Source: Flavobacterium frigidimaris (GTDB taxonomy: Bacteria; Bacteroidota; Bacteroidia; Flavobacteriales; Flavobacteriaceae). Taken from it: a stretch of 64,000 nt of DNA. The translations under genes were made by a program, and so were the position numbers. This document shows, in pieces, positions 17,788 through 25,325 of the stretch (positions within the stretch are counted from its first letter, which is position 1; each line of letters starts with the position of its first letter). The notes below the pieces were generated by a model. It was not told the DNA's origin. It did not search any database and saw only the letters and a program-made list of their open reading frames with translations. The stretch spans positions 186,001 through 250,000 of the forward strand of contig FQWG01000005.1 of assembly GCA_900129595.1 (NCBI GenBank), in the 5' to 3' direction.

Positions 17788-20244
17788 TTAATTAAAATAT
17801 TCTAATGTATTGGCAGACCAGTCATTATCAAAGAAACCGCTTACTTTCATATTCGGCAAACCATTCAAAAGCAAATCCGCTTTAAAAATCATGACATCCG
17901 GAAAACCGGTAATTCCGGAAATATAGTTGTTTGCCCAGGTTGCTTTCATCCCTTTTTCAGAAGTTCCTGCGACAACACCTACCATTGCTGTTTTGCTGTC
18001 TTTTCTGGGCAGCACAAAATAAGCCGCAAGATCATCTCCCTTTAGTACTTTGTTGCCTATTTTTATCTGCTGATTATCAATCTGAACCGGCGCATTTTTC
18101 AACAACAATTTCCAGGCACTATTATTAGCGGCATTTCCGTAAAGTACTACATTTCGATCTTTGTATTTTTCCAATGAAAATTCATTATCAGAGATTACAT
18201 CGATACTTCCATTGCTTCTGTAATAAAAGGTTTCAGCGTCAAAACGCGCTCTGTTCAGGTACCATTCGCGCTCAGCAGCAGATCCGCCTGTTGCATAGAC
18301 AAAAACAACATTGTTATTGAATGCAAATTTGAATCCGCCCTGACGTTCTGCATATTTTTGATCCGTATTGATTTCGTTTATCAAAGTCCATTTTGTGTTT
18401 TGCAAAGCCAGGATAGCTTTTTTGTCTATTGTTGTTTTGAGAATCTGATCGTTGATATTGATCGTGATTTCGCCTTTTAGATTTAATGAAATCAAATCGA
18501 GTTCCATAATAGCGACATTTTTTGTTTTCACAGTAATATACTCTTTATCAATTTTTGCATTGATAGTAGAGAAATCAAACGGGCGAATTTGCTGTTGCAG
18601 TTTTACCCAATAATCTGTAGCAGAAACGGCAGGAGTAGCGGTGTGGAAATCAATTTCTCTGACTTCTTTATTTGCTGGTATCGTTTGGCGTTTGAAGAAT
18701 TCGAAAATAGGAGGCCAATCTACAGAATGATCACCATACCAATGTTCACCTCCAGGATATTCATAATAACAAAAGTTAGGATGAAAAGTACCTAAAATCT
18801 GGCGCATTTCCCTTACCTGCGAAATCGGGACAGTCGAATCAGCGTCTCCATGAAGGATATACACACCGGATTGTTTCAGGTTTTGAATGATGCTTTTTAC
18901 ACGGCCGGAATTGGCCGAGCGCCTGATGGGCTCAAAAGCTTTGAACATATCGTGCATTTCATCGCCTTTATCAGATCCATAAGTTGCGATATCAGGATAG
19001 GAGGCGCAGGGAGCAATTGCAGCAAACTGATCCGGATAGGTCGTTCCCAGAAACCAGGTTCCGTGACCGCCCATCGAATGCCCTGTTAAATAAGTTTGAG
19101 CCGGAACAGTATTAAATACTTTTTTGGCTTCCGCGAGCACTTCCAAAGCATCAATTCTGCCCCAATCTTCCCAGTTGAAACCAAAAGGACGGCGATTGGT
19201 AGCCGCAACAATATGCGCCCAGTCTTTTTGTTTGTATGCCCTTGCCTGATTTCGGGCTTCAACCGAAGCACCGTGAACAGAGAGAATTAGCGCTTTTTGC
19301 CCGCTTTCTGATGCGGGAGCTACACTGTAATACTGCACGCTGTTATCGATTTTACTGATAAAAGTGCGTTCGTGATGCACAGTTCCGGAACGTTGCTGAA
19401 TTGTAATTTCTGTTTCGTCAATCACTTTTCCGCTTTTGTCAGTAAGCGTTATTTTCATTTTTACTTCACCAGTAAAATTAGATTTTGCAGCAGGAATTTT
19501 AAATTTAACTTTTCTCACAAACAAAGGCATAATAGCATCTGTTGTATAAGATACCGTTTCTCCGCTTGACAATTTTGTCGTAATAACAAGGTTTTTAAGC
19601 TCTTTTTCAGTAGCATTAATAATACGTATTGAAGCCCATTTTTCGTCATTTTCACCATTGATAATATCCGGAAGCGTCATATCTCGCTTGGTGAACTGAA
19701 TGCTTTTTGCAGGCACAATAATTTGTGATTTCACACGGCCAAAACGTCCTTTAGTGTATACAAATTCATTTATGCCTTTACGAAGTTTAAACGGAATCAA
19801 TGTATAGCCAAAATCATAATGATCGCCTTCGTGAGGCAAACCGTTGATATAAGTGCGGGTTCCGCCTGTAGTTTCTAAAAGCACAATTTGTTCTTTTGGG
19901 GAATTGTAGGCTGTAAAAAGAAACGCAGATTTCATTTCCTTCTGACTAAAAACGCCAACAGAATCCACTTTGACAGGCTGCCAGTCTCCTTTTTGCTGAT
20001 CCGGGTTTACAAATTTTCCAACGGCGTATTGCCAGGCAACAGCATCTTGCCCATTAAAAAGCGTACCGATTTTTTTATCCGCTGCAAGTGTGTAACCGTT
20101 TACAAAATGGTATAAAACACTTCCTTCGGCGGTAGTTACAATTTTTTCTTTTCCAAAATATTCAACAACATTTCCGGTAGTTTTGGTCTGCGCGATCAAA
20201 TTCACAGATAAAGCAATCAGGAAGAATGTAAGCCCTTTTTTCAT
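17788..20244 (-). CDS. Exported prolyl-oligopeptidase-like alpha/beta hydrolase (large esterase or peptidase)
   Basis: An 818-residue exported protein (signal peptide ending NLIAQ, residue 19). The first 280 residues are beta-rich and unrecognised. An alpha/beta-hydrolase domain follows at about 300-530, with nucleophile Ser390 in TGHSMGGHGTWF, an Asp in LHGDADSTVPIS and a His in GGEHWYGDHSVDW, a complete triad. The remaining 290 residues are again beta-rich. Such proteins occur in glycan utilisation loci, where some act as carbohydrate esterases, so deacylation of the glycan is as likely as peptide cleavage. It is transcribed away from the AraC gene, with palindromes between them. Substrate unknown. 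Confidence 0.75.
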   Translation of the reverse strand: MKKGLTFFLIALSVNLIAQTKTTGNVVEYFGKEKIVTTAEGSVLYHFVNGYTLAADKKIGTLFNGQDAVAWQYAVGKFVNPDQQKGDWQPVKVDSVGVFSQKEMKSAFLFTAYNSPKEQIVLLETTGGTRTYINGLPHEGDHYDFGYTLIPFKLRKGINEFVYTKGRFGRVKSQIIVPAKSIQFTKRDMTLPDIINGENDEKWASIRIINATEKELKNLVITTKLSSGETVSYTTDAIMPLFVRKVKFKIPAAKSNFTGEVKMKITLTDKSGKVIDETEITIQQRSGTVHHERTFISKIDNSVQYYSVAPASESGQKALILSVHGASVEARNQARAYKQKDWAHIVAATNRRPFGFNWEDWGRIDALEVLAEAKKVFNTVPAQTYLTGHSMGGHGTWFLGTTYPDQFAAIAPCASYPDIATYGSDKGDEMHDMFKAFEPIRRSANSGRVKSIIQNLKQSGVYILHGDADSTVPISQVREMRQILGTFHPNFCYYEYPGGEHWYGDHSVDWPPIFEFFKRQTIPANKEVREIDFHTATPAVSATDYWVKLQQQIRPFDFSTINAKIDKEYITVKTKNVAIMELDLISLNLKGEITININDQILKTTIDKKAILALQNTKWTLINEINTDQKYAERQGGFKFAFNNNVVFVYATGGSAAEREWYLNRARFDAETFYYRSNGSIDVISDNEFSLEKYKDRNVVLYGNAANNSAWKLLLKNAPVQIDNQQIKIGNKVLKGDDLAAYFVLPRKDSKTAMVGVVAGTSEKGMKATWANNYISGITGFPDVMIFKADLLLNGLPNMKVSGFFDNDWSANTLEYFN

Positions 20245-20399
20245 TTTTCAGTTTTATTTTTTGAAGTTAAATACATTTCAAATGGTGTATTTACTATTAT
20301 TTTAAATTTGATATTAGTATCGGTTTTACCTGTAAAATAACAATCTGCAGAGTGGTCTCAGAAAAAAATATCGAAGCCGTTTTTAGATATTTTGATCTT

Positions 20400-20415
20400 A
20401 TTAAAACGATTTAGT
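20400..20415. promoter_or_regulatory. Operator-like palindrome, site 2
   Basis: ATTAAAACGATTTAGT matches 14 of 16 consensus bases. Its last base is the first base of the -33 TTG of the AraC-gene promoter, and it also lies 156 bp upstream of the divergent esterase gene. Confidence 0.65.
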
Positions 20416-20444
20416 TGGCTCGTAAGCATTTTTTGTTATTTTTG
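20415..20444 (+). promoter_or_regulatory. Bacteroidota-type promoter of the AraC-family gene
   Basis: TTG at 20415-20417, a 19-bp spacer and TATTTTTG at 20437-20444 match the known flavobacterial -33/-7 consensus TTG and TAnnTTTG exactly. The AraC-family start lies 94 bp downstream. Operator-like palindromes abut it on both sides. Confidence 0.65.
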
Positions 20445-20468
20445 TTTTTTAGGAAATCTAAAATTAGA

Positions 20469-20484
20469 TCTAAATCAATTTAGT
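20469..20484. promoter_or_regulatory. Operator-like palindrome, site 3
   Basis: TCTAAATCAATTTAGT matches 14 of 16 consensus bases, with a CA instead of the central CG. It falls just after the expected transcription start of the AraC-family gene, a position suited to repression. Confidence 0.6.
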
Positions 20485-20538
20485 GATTAATTCAATTTTA
20501 TCCTTATTTAATTATTAATTATCATTATTATTCTTAAA

Positions 20539-21405
20539 ATGAAAATTGTAAAAACAAATATCGCTTCCTATACGAATACATCACTTTCAGTGTTCTCTCG
20601 TGAAGAGTCTTTTTTTCAGTCGCCTTTTCATTCACATCCGGAATTTGAGTTGGTTTATATCTTAGAAAGTCACGGAAAAAGAATAATAGGAAACTCAGTA
20701 GAATCGTTCGAAGCGGGAGATATGGTTTTTCTGGGAGATGATATTCCGCATGTTTGGCTTAATGATGAAATTTTTTACAAAGGAATTAATAGTTTAAAGG
20801 CGAAAGCCATGGTGATTTATTTTAGCAGGGAACTTTTTGGGAATTCCTTCTATGAATTGCCCGAGGCACAGGAAGTCAAAAAGTTCCTTTCTCAGGCCGT
20901 AAAAGGAGTGTCGATTACCGGACAGACCAATACGCTGATTGCTAAAAAAATGGAAAAACTAATCAAAAAGAAAGGTTTTGAAGTGATTATGGGACTTATT
21001 GAAATTTTGTTTCTGTTATCTAAAAGCAAAGATTTGAGGTATATCAACGACAATTCGTATGTCTCAGTTAGTGATGATAATAAAAATGACCGGCTTGCAG
21101 CAGTTTTTCAATATGTAAAATCGAATTATAAAGAGGAAATATCACTTGATGAAATCTCTAAAATTGCTAACCTGACACCTACATCTTTTTGCAGAATGTT
21201 TAAGGCGAAAGCCAAAAAACCTTTTGTAGAATATCTAAATGAAATCAGAGTGTCAAATGCGTGCAAATATCTAATTGAAACGGATTTGGGTATTTCTGAA
21301 ATTGCCTACGAATGCGGCTACAAAACCGCATCGAACTTCAATAAATTATTCAAGAAATTAATGGGAACCACTCCCAAGGAATATCGAAAAAAAGCATTGG
21401 TTTAA
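20539..21405 (+). CDS. AraC-family transcriptional regulator with cupin sensor domain
   Basis: A 288-residue regulator. The N-terminal half is a cupin sugar-sensing domain (FHSHPEFELVYILES, then FEAGDMVFLGDDIPHVW). The C-terminal hundred residues hold two helix-turn-helix units (ISLDEISKIANLTPTSFCRM and GISEIAYECGYKTASNFNKL), ending in the conserved FKKLMGTTPKEYRK. It is divergent from the esterase gene and upstream of the fucose catabolic operon, so it is a candidate activator of fucose or fucoside use. Its own promoter and two flanking palindromes suggest that the LacI-type regulator of the island controls it. Confidence 0.9.
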   Translation: MKIVKTNIASYTNTSLSVFSREESFFQSPFHSHPEFELVYILESHGKRIIGNSVESFEAGDMVFLGDDIPHVWLNDEIFYKGINSLKAKAMVIYFSRELFGNSFYELPEAQEVKKFLSQAVKGVSITGQTNTLIAKKMEKLIKKKGFEVIMGLIEILFLLSKSKDLRYINDNSYVSVSDDNKNDRLAAVFQYVKSNYKEEISLDEISKIANLTPTSFCRMFKAKAKKPFVEYLNEIRVSNACKYLIETDLGISEIAYECGYKTASNFNKLFKKLMGTTPKEYRKKALV

Positions 21406-21872
21406 AAACGCCATACTTTTTGTAAAATAGCAATAACTGACTTTATGCTGTACCTTAATTATTATAAGGAGAGTATCGAATAATTTACATCCCTTTTTTA
21501 TTGAATCTGTTTTATTTTGATTGTAATTACTAACTGTTTTTTCGGGACATTGTTTCGTGTAAAGAAGATTTAATTTTTTAATCGATAATTTATTACATAA
21601 ATAGATAATTATTTGGTCGTTTTTTATGAAATTAATTATAAAGATAATAAATGATTAATTAATGATAATTTTGAGCTAAAATAATACTTAATAATGCAAT
21701 AATTTTATTTTTTTAAGATTGCAATAAAAAGTGTGCTCGAAAACACAAAAAACGATTTAGTAAATCAAAATTGTTGTTGAAGTGAAGGCTTGATAAACGC
21801 ATGAAATTTTGTTTTTTTTAATTGATAAATGAATAGTTTTAGGTTTAAACCTGAAATTTTAAATAAAATAAT
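21406..21872. other. Gene-free 467-bp stretch upstream of the fucose operon
   Basis: Very AT-rich leader between the AraC gene and the mutarotase gene. It holds palindrome site 4 and a -7-like TAATTTTG at 21666-21673 without a clear -33 element. No coding fragment or RNA gene was recognised. Confidence 0.6.
21746..21761. promoter_or_regulatory. Operator-like palindrome, site 4 (one strong half)
   Basis: CAAAAAACGATTTAGT matches 12 of 16 consensus bases, with the right half CGATTTAGT perfect. It lies 111 bp upstream of the mutarotase, the first gene of the fucose and glycosidase operon. Confidence 0.5.
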
Positions 21873-22220
21873 ATGGTAACTCAAAAATATTGTCTTGCAT
21901 TAGATCTCAATGATGATCCGGTATTAATAGCAGAATACAAAAAACACCATGAAAAGATCTGGCCTGAAATAACTGAAAGCATCGTTGATTCAGGAATTGA
22001 AAATCTTGATATTTATTGTGTTGGCAACAGGTTGTTTATGATTATCGAGGCCAATGAGACTTTTACTTTTGAAAGAAAAGGGGAAATGGACGCTAATAAT
22101 CCAGTGGTTCAGAAATGGGAGGAACTCATGTGGAAATATCAAAAAGCATTGCCATTAGCAAAAGAAGGTGAAAAATGGATGATGATGGATAAGATATTTG
22201 ACTTGCATGAGAATAGATAG
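21873..22220 (+). CDS. L-rhamnose mutarotase-family protein, probable L-fucose mutarotase
   Basis: A 115-residue dimeric alpha-beta barrel protein of the RhaM family. The N-terminus has the usual pattern of a strand followed by EYKKHHEKIWPEI with the catalytic-type His residues, and the end WEELMWKYQKALP with the conserved Trp residues. It interconverts sugar anomers. The gene overlaps the following amidohydrolase start by 14 bp and precedes an SDR dehydrogenase, so the likely substrate is L-fucose, giving the beta-anomer to the dehydrogenase. No frame problem is seen in this gene itself. First of the plus-strand catabolic operon. Confidence 0.85.
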   Translation: MVTQKYCLALDLNDDPVLIAEYKKHHEKIWPEITESIVDSGIENLDIYCVGNRLFMIIEANETFTFERKGEMDANNPVVQKWEELMWKYQKALPLAKEGEKWMMMDKIFDLHENR

Positions 22221-22591
22221 CCATCAGCATTTTTGGAAATATCATCCGGTAAAAGATGCCTGGATCAATGAAGATATGAAAGTAATCAAGCGGGATTTTT
22301 TACCTTCAGATCTGGAACCGCTGTTGGCAGCAAATCAGTTTGGGGGCTGTGTGGCTGTTCAGGCGGATCAGAGCGAAGAAGAAACTCGCTTTTTGCTGGA
22401 TTTGGCAAAAGACAGCGGTATTTGGAGCGGAGCGTCTGATGTTCGGCAGTGACTGGCCAGTTTGTTTGCTTGCGGCTTCTTATGCGGAATCATGTGAGAT
22501 TATAACGCATTATTTTTCGGGATTTTCAAAAAAAGATCAGGATAAAATCTGGGGTAACAACGCTGTTGAATTCTTTGATTTAAAAGATTAA
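22207..22591 (+). pseudogene. L-fuconolactonase-like amidohydrolase with internal deletion and frameshift
   Basis: The ATG at 22207 opens a typical amidohydrolase_2 start, MRIDSHQHFWKYHPVKDAWI, which runs about 75 residues to KDSGIWSG and then meets a TGA at 22450-22452. In another frame, starting near 22425, the C-terminal part of the same family continues: ERLMFGSDWPVCLLAASY, then KIWGNNAVEFFDLKD up to the TAA at 22589-22591. The family is usually about 275-280 residues; only about 125 codons remain, so about 150 codons and the frame are missing from the middle. The junction lies near TTTGGAGCGGAGCG (22421-22434). The intact enzyme would hydrolyse L-fuconolactone to L-fuconate. Genuine decay or an assembly error are both possible. 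Confidence 0.88.
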
Positions 22592-22643
22592 TTGCACAAT
22601 CAAAAAAACAAAAAACTAACTATCCAACTAAAATAAAGAATAG

Positions 22644-23423
22644 ATGAATCTTAATCTGACTGACAAAGTAATTATCGTAACCGGCGGAGCAAAAGGAATT
22701 GGACTTGGAATCTGCAAAGTTCTGGCTGCTGAAGGCGCAATTCCTGTGATTATAGGAAGAGCTGATGCTGACAATCAAATTGCGATTAAAGAAATAGAAG
22801 CCGAAGGCGGAAAAGCTTTAGCGGTAGTAGCGGAACTGACCAATCCTGAAGCTTGCAAAAGTGCCGTAGAACAAGTAATTACGCTTTGCGGCCGTATCGA
22901 TGGATTAATCAATAATGCCGGCGTAAACGATGGTGTAGGCCTGGAAAGCGGGGATTACGAAAAATTTGTCGCATCGATTCATAAAAATCTTGTGCATTAT
23001 TACCTGATGGCACAATATGCTTTGCCGGAGTTGAAAAAGACAAAAGGTGCAATTGTAAATATAGGTTCAAAAACAGCCGATACCGGACAAGGAAATACGT
23101 CTGCTTATGCTGCATCAAATGGCGGACGAAATGCTTTAACCCGTGAGTGGGCGATTGAATTATTGAAATACGGAATCCGTGTTAATTCAGTTATTGTGGC
23201 TGAATGTTACACGCCTTTATATGATACGTGGATTAAAACGCTTGAAAATCCGGAGCAAAAATTAAAAGAAATCACAGCAAAAATTCCGTTCGAAAACAGA
23301 ATGACAACAGCGGAGGAAATTGCAAATATGACGGTTTTCTTATTGTCTGACAAATCAAGTCACACTACGGGACAATTGATTTATGTTGATGGAGGATACA
23401 CACATTTAGACCGTTCATTATAA
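22644..23423 (+). CDS. SDR-family dehydrogenase, probable L-fucose dehydrogenase
   Basis: A 259-residue short-chain dehydrogenase. The Rossmann motif is VTGGAKGIGLGICKVL and the NNAG motif is LINNAGVNDGVG. A catalytic Ser is likely in NIGSKTADTG and Tyr155 is in SAYAASNGGRNALTREWA. Where the family has Lys (YxxxK) there is Asn159, clear in the DNA (TAT GCT GCA TCA AAT). In its place in the pathway, after mutarotase and lactonase, it would oxidise L-fucose to fuconolactone with NAD(P)+. It begins 52 bp after the broken lactonase and ends 32 bp before the GH110 gene. The missing Lys makes the exact mechanism or activity an open point. Confidence 0.82.
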   Translation: MNLNLTDKVIIVTGGAKGIGLGICKVLAAEGAIPVIIGRADADNQIAIKEIEAEGGKALAVVAELTNPEACKSAVEQVITLCGRIDGLINNAGVNDGVGLESGDYEKFVASIHKNLVHYYLMAQYALPELKKTKGAIVNIGSKTADTGQGNTSAYAASNGGRNALTREWAIELLKYGIRVNSVIVAECYTPLYDTWIKTLENPEQKLKEITAKIPFENRMTTAEEIANMTVFLLSDKSSHTTGQLIYVDGGYTHLDRSL

Positions 23424-23455
23424 TTGATAACGAAGTTTTTATCGCTAAACCAAAA

Positions 23456-25273
23456 ATGAATTTAACCAGACAGATAATAGCACTCTTTTTATTTTTCCTG
23501 ATAACATTCAGTGTTTCGGGTCAAGTTGCTGATACTATAAAAGTCACGCAATTTAGCGTAAAATCCAATAGTTATCTGAATGCGAGTAAAGGAATCAGGG
23601 AAGCGATAGAAAAATGCAAAGGAAAACAGAATGTTGTCATTCAGCTGCCCGGAGGAAGAATTGATTTGTGGCCGGAAGATGCCGTTAAAAAAGAAATTTA
23701 TATTTCAAATACAACAGAAAATGATACGCTATCAAAAGTAAAAAACATTGGTTTTTTCTTCGATCATTTGAAAAATGTAACGTTGGACGGAAATAATACG
23801 CTGGTAGTTTTACACGGAAAAATGATTTCATTTGCATTGTTCAACTGCCAGAATATTGAGATTAAAAACATTCAATTCGATTATGAACGCCCCACAATAT
23901 CTGAAGCAGCCATTATTTCAGTTTCGCCATCTGCTGTCAAAATAAAAATTCATCCTGATTCCAGATATTTTATCGAAAAAGGAAAAATAGGTTTTTACGG
24001 AGAAGGCTGGAAAAGTAGTTCATTTTTCACAATTTCATTAGATAAAGACAAAGACCTGATGCGTTATGCATCGTTTGACACATTTTTGAATTCAAAAGCC
24101 ACTCAGCAAGAAAACAGAACCGTTTTGTTTGAAGGTGATTTTACAAAAACAAATTACAAAGCAGGCGATGTACTTTCTGTTCGTGATCCTTACCGGGATA
24201 ATTGCGGAGGATTTATTACTTTGAGCAAAGACATTGTGTTGTCTGATGTCAAAATGCATTTCATGCACGGATTGGGAATTGTTTCTCAATTTGCCGAAAA
24301 TATTACATTTTTGAAAGTGATAGTTGCGCCACGTGAAGATTCCGGCCGTGTCATTGCTTCGTTTGCAGATTGTTTTCATTTTTCAGGATGCAAAGGTAAA
24401 ATACTGATAGACAGATGCAAAACCTCAGGTTCGCATGATGACCCAATGAACGTGCACGGAACTCATTTGAAAATAACTGAAATTTCAGAAAACAAGAAAA
24501 TAAAAGTGCAATTCATGCACCATCAAACCTACGGATTCGAAGCCTTTTTTGCCGGAGACAGCATCAGTTTTGTAAGTCCGAAAACATTAAAACCAATTGT
24601 TTACGGCAAACTGAAATCGGCAATATTGATAAACAAAAAAGAGATGGAATTGGTTTTGGAGGGCGAACTGTCTAATAAAGTAAAAGTAGGTGATGTCATT
24701 GAAAACACCACCTGGACTCCTGAAGTTACCGTTAGGAATTCGAGATTTGAGCGTACCAATACAAGAGGTTTACTGCTGACAACACGCCGAAAAATACTAA
24801 TTGAAAATAATATTTTCTATCGTACAGGTATGCACGCCATCCTGATTGCAAACGATGCTTCGGGCTGGTTTGAATCAGGTGCGGTTTCAGATGTACTGAT
24901 CAGGAATAATACTTTTGAAGAATGCGGCTATAACGCCGGACCAATAATCAATATAATGCCTGAAAATCACGAACTGACAGAGGGTTATTATGTGCATCGC
25001 AACATTAGAATCGTCAACAATACATTCAAAATTTTCGACAAACCCATTTTGTCTGCACGTTCGACTAAAGGATTATTTTTTTCGAATAATACGATCAATC
25101 CGTCCAATTTGCCGGAAACCGGAACAAATGAAAATTCGTTTACATTGACTGCCTGTAAAGATGTAGTAATTAAAAACAACACTTTTAATACCAGTTGGAA
25201 AACAAATATTGCAGCCTTCGAAATGCCAAAGAAAGAAGTTAAAACAGATATAAGAAATTCGTTAAATAAATAG
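23456..25273 (+). CDS. Exported right-handed beta-helix hydrolase, probable GH110 alpha-1,3-galactosidase
   Basis: A 605-residue exported protein (signal peptide ending FSVSG) made of parallel beta-helix repeats (NIEIKNIQFDY, DVLIRNNTFEECG, NIRIVNNTFKIF, DVVIKNNTF). The start LPGGRIDLWPEDAVKKE and a later ADCFHF...HDDPMNVHG arrangement resemble GH110 enzymes that remove alpha-1,3-galactose, including the blood group B sugar. Three acidic residues, Asp305, Asp328 and Asp329, have the spacing I recall for the catalytic Asp set of the GH110 structure. It sits in a fucose operon, 52 bp before a beta-galactosidase, which suits sequential removal of Gal-alpha-1,3-Gal. Other beta-helix families (GH28-like, polysaccharide lyases) fit less well. 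Confidence 0.75.
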   Translation: MNLTRQIIALFLFFLITFSVSGQVADTIKVTQFSVKSNSYLNASKGIREAIEKCKGKQNVVIQLPGGRIDLWPEDAVKKEIYISNTTENDTLSKVKNIGFFFDHLKNVTLDGNNTLVVLHGKMISFALFNCQNIEIKNIQFDYERPTISEAAIISVSPSAVKIKIHPDSRYFIEKGKIGFYGEGWKSSSFFTISLDKDKDLMRYASFDTFLNSKATQQENRTVLFEGDFTKTNYKAGDVLSVRDPYRDNCGGFITLSKDIVLSDVKMHFMHGLGIVSQFAENITFLKVIVAPREDSGRVIASFADCFHFSGCKGKILIDRCKTSGSHDDPMNVHGTHLKITEISENKKIKVQFMHHQTYGFEAFFAGDSISFVSPKTLKPIVYGKLKSAILINKKEMELVLEGELSNKVKVGDVIENTTWTPEVTVRNSRFERTNTRGLLLTTRRKILIENNIFYRTGMHAILIANDASGWFESGAVSDVLIRNNTFEECGYNAGPIINIMPENHELTEGYYVHRNIRIVNNTFKIFDKPILSARSTKGLFFSNNTINPSNLPETGTNENSFTLTACKDVVIKNNTFNTSWKTNIAAFEMPKKEVKTDIRNSLNK

Positions 25274-25325
25274 GTATTGATGGTAATACTGTTCGTTTTG
25301 CAAACGCATAAAACAATTAAATATA

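Noticed and set aside
25284..25310. CGTTTTGCAAACG dyad upstream of the GH2 gene as another LacI site
   Set aside because: It does not match the island consensus outside the general CG/TTTG pattern, and no second copy was found near other genes.
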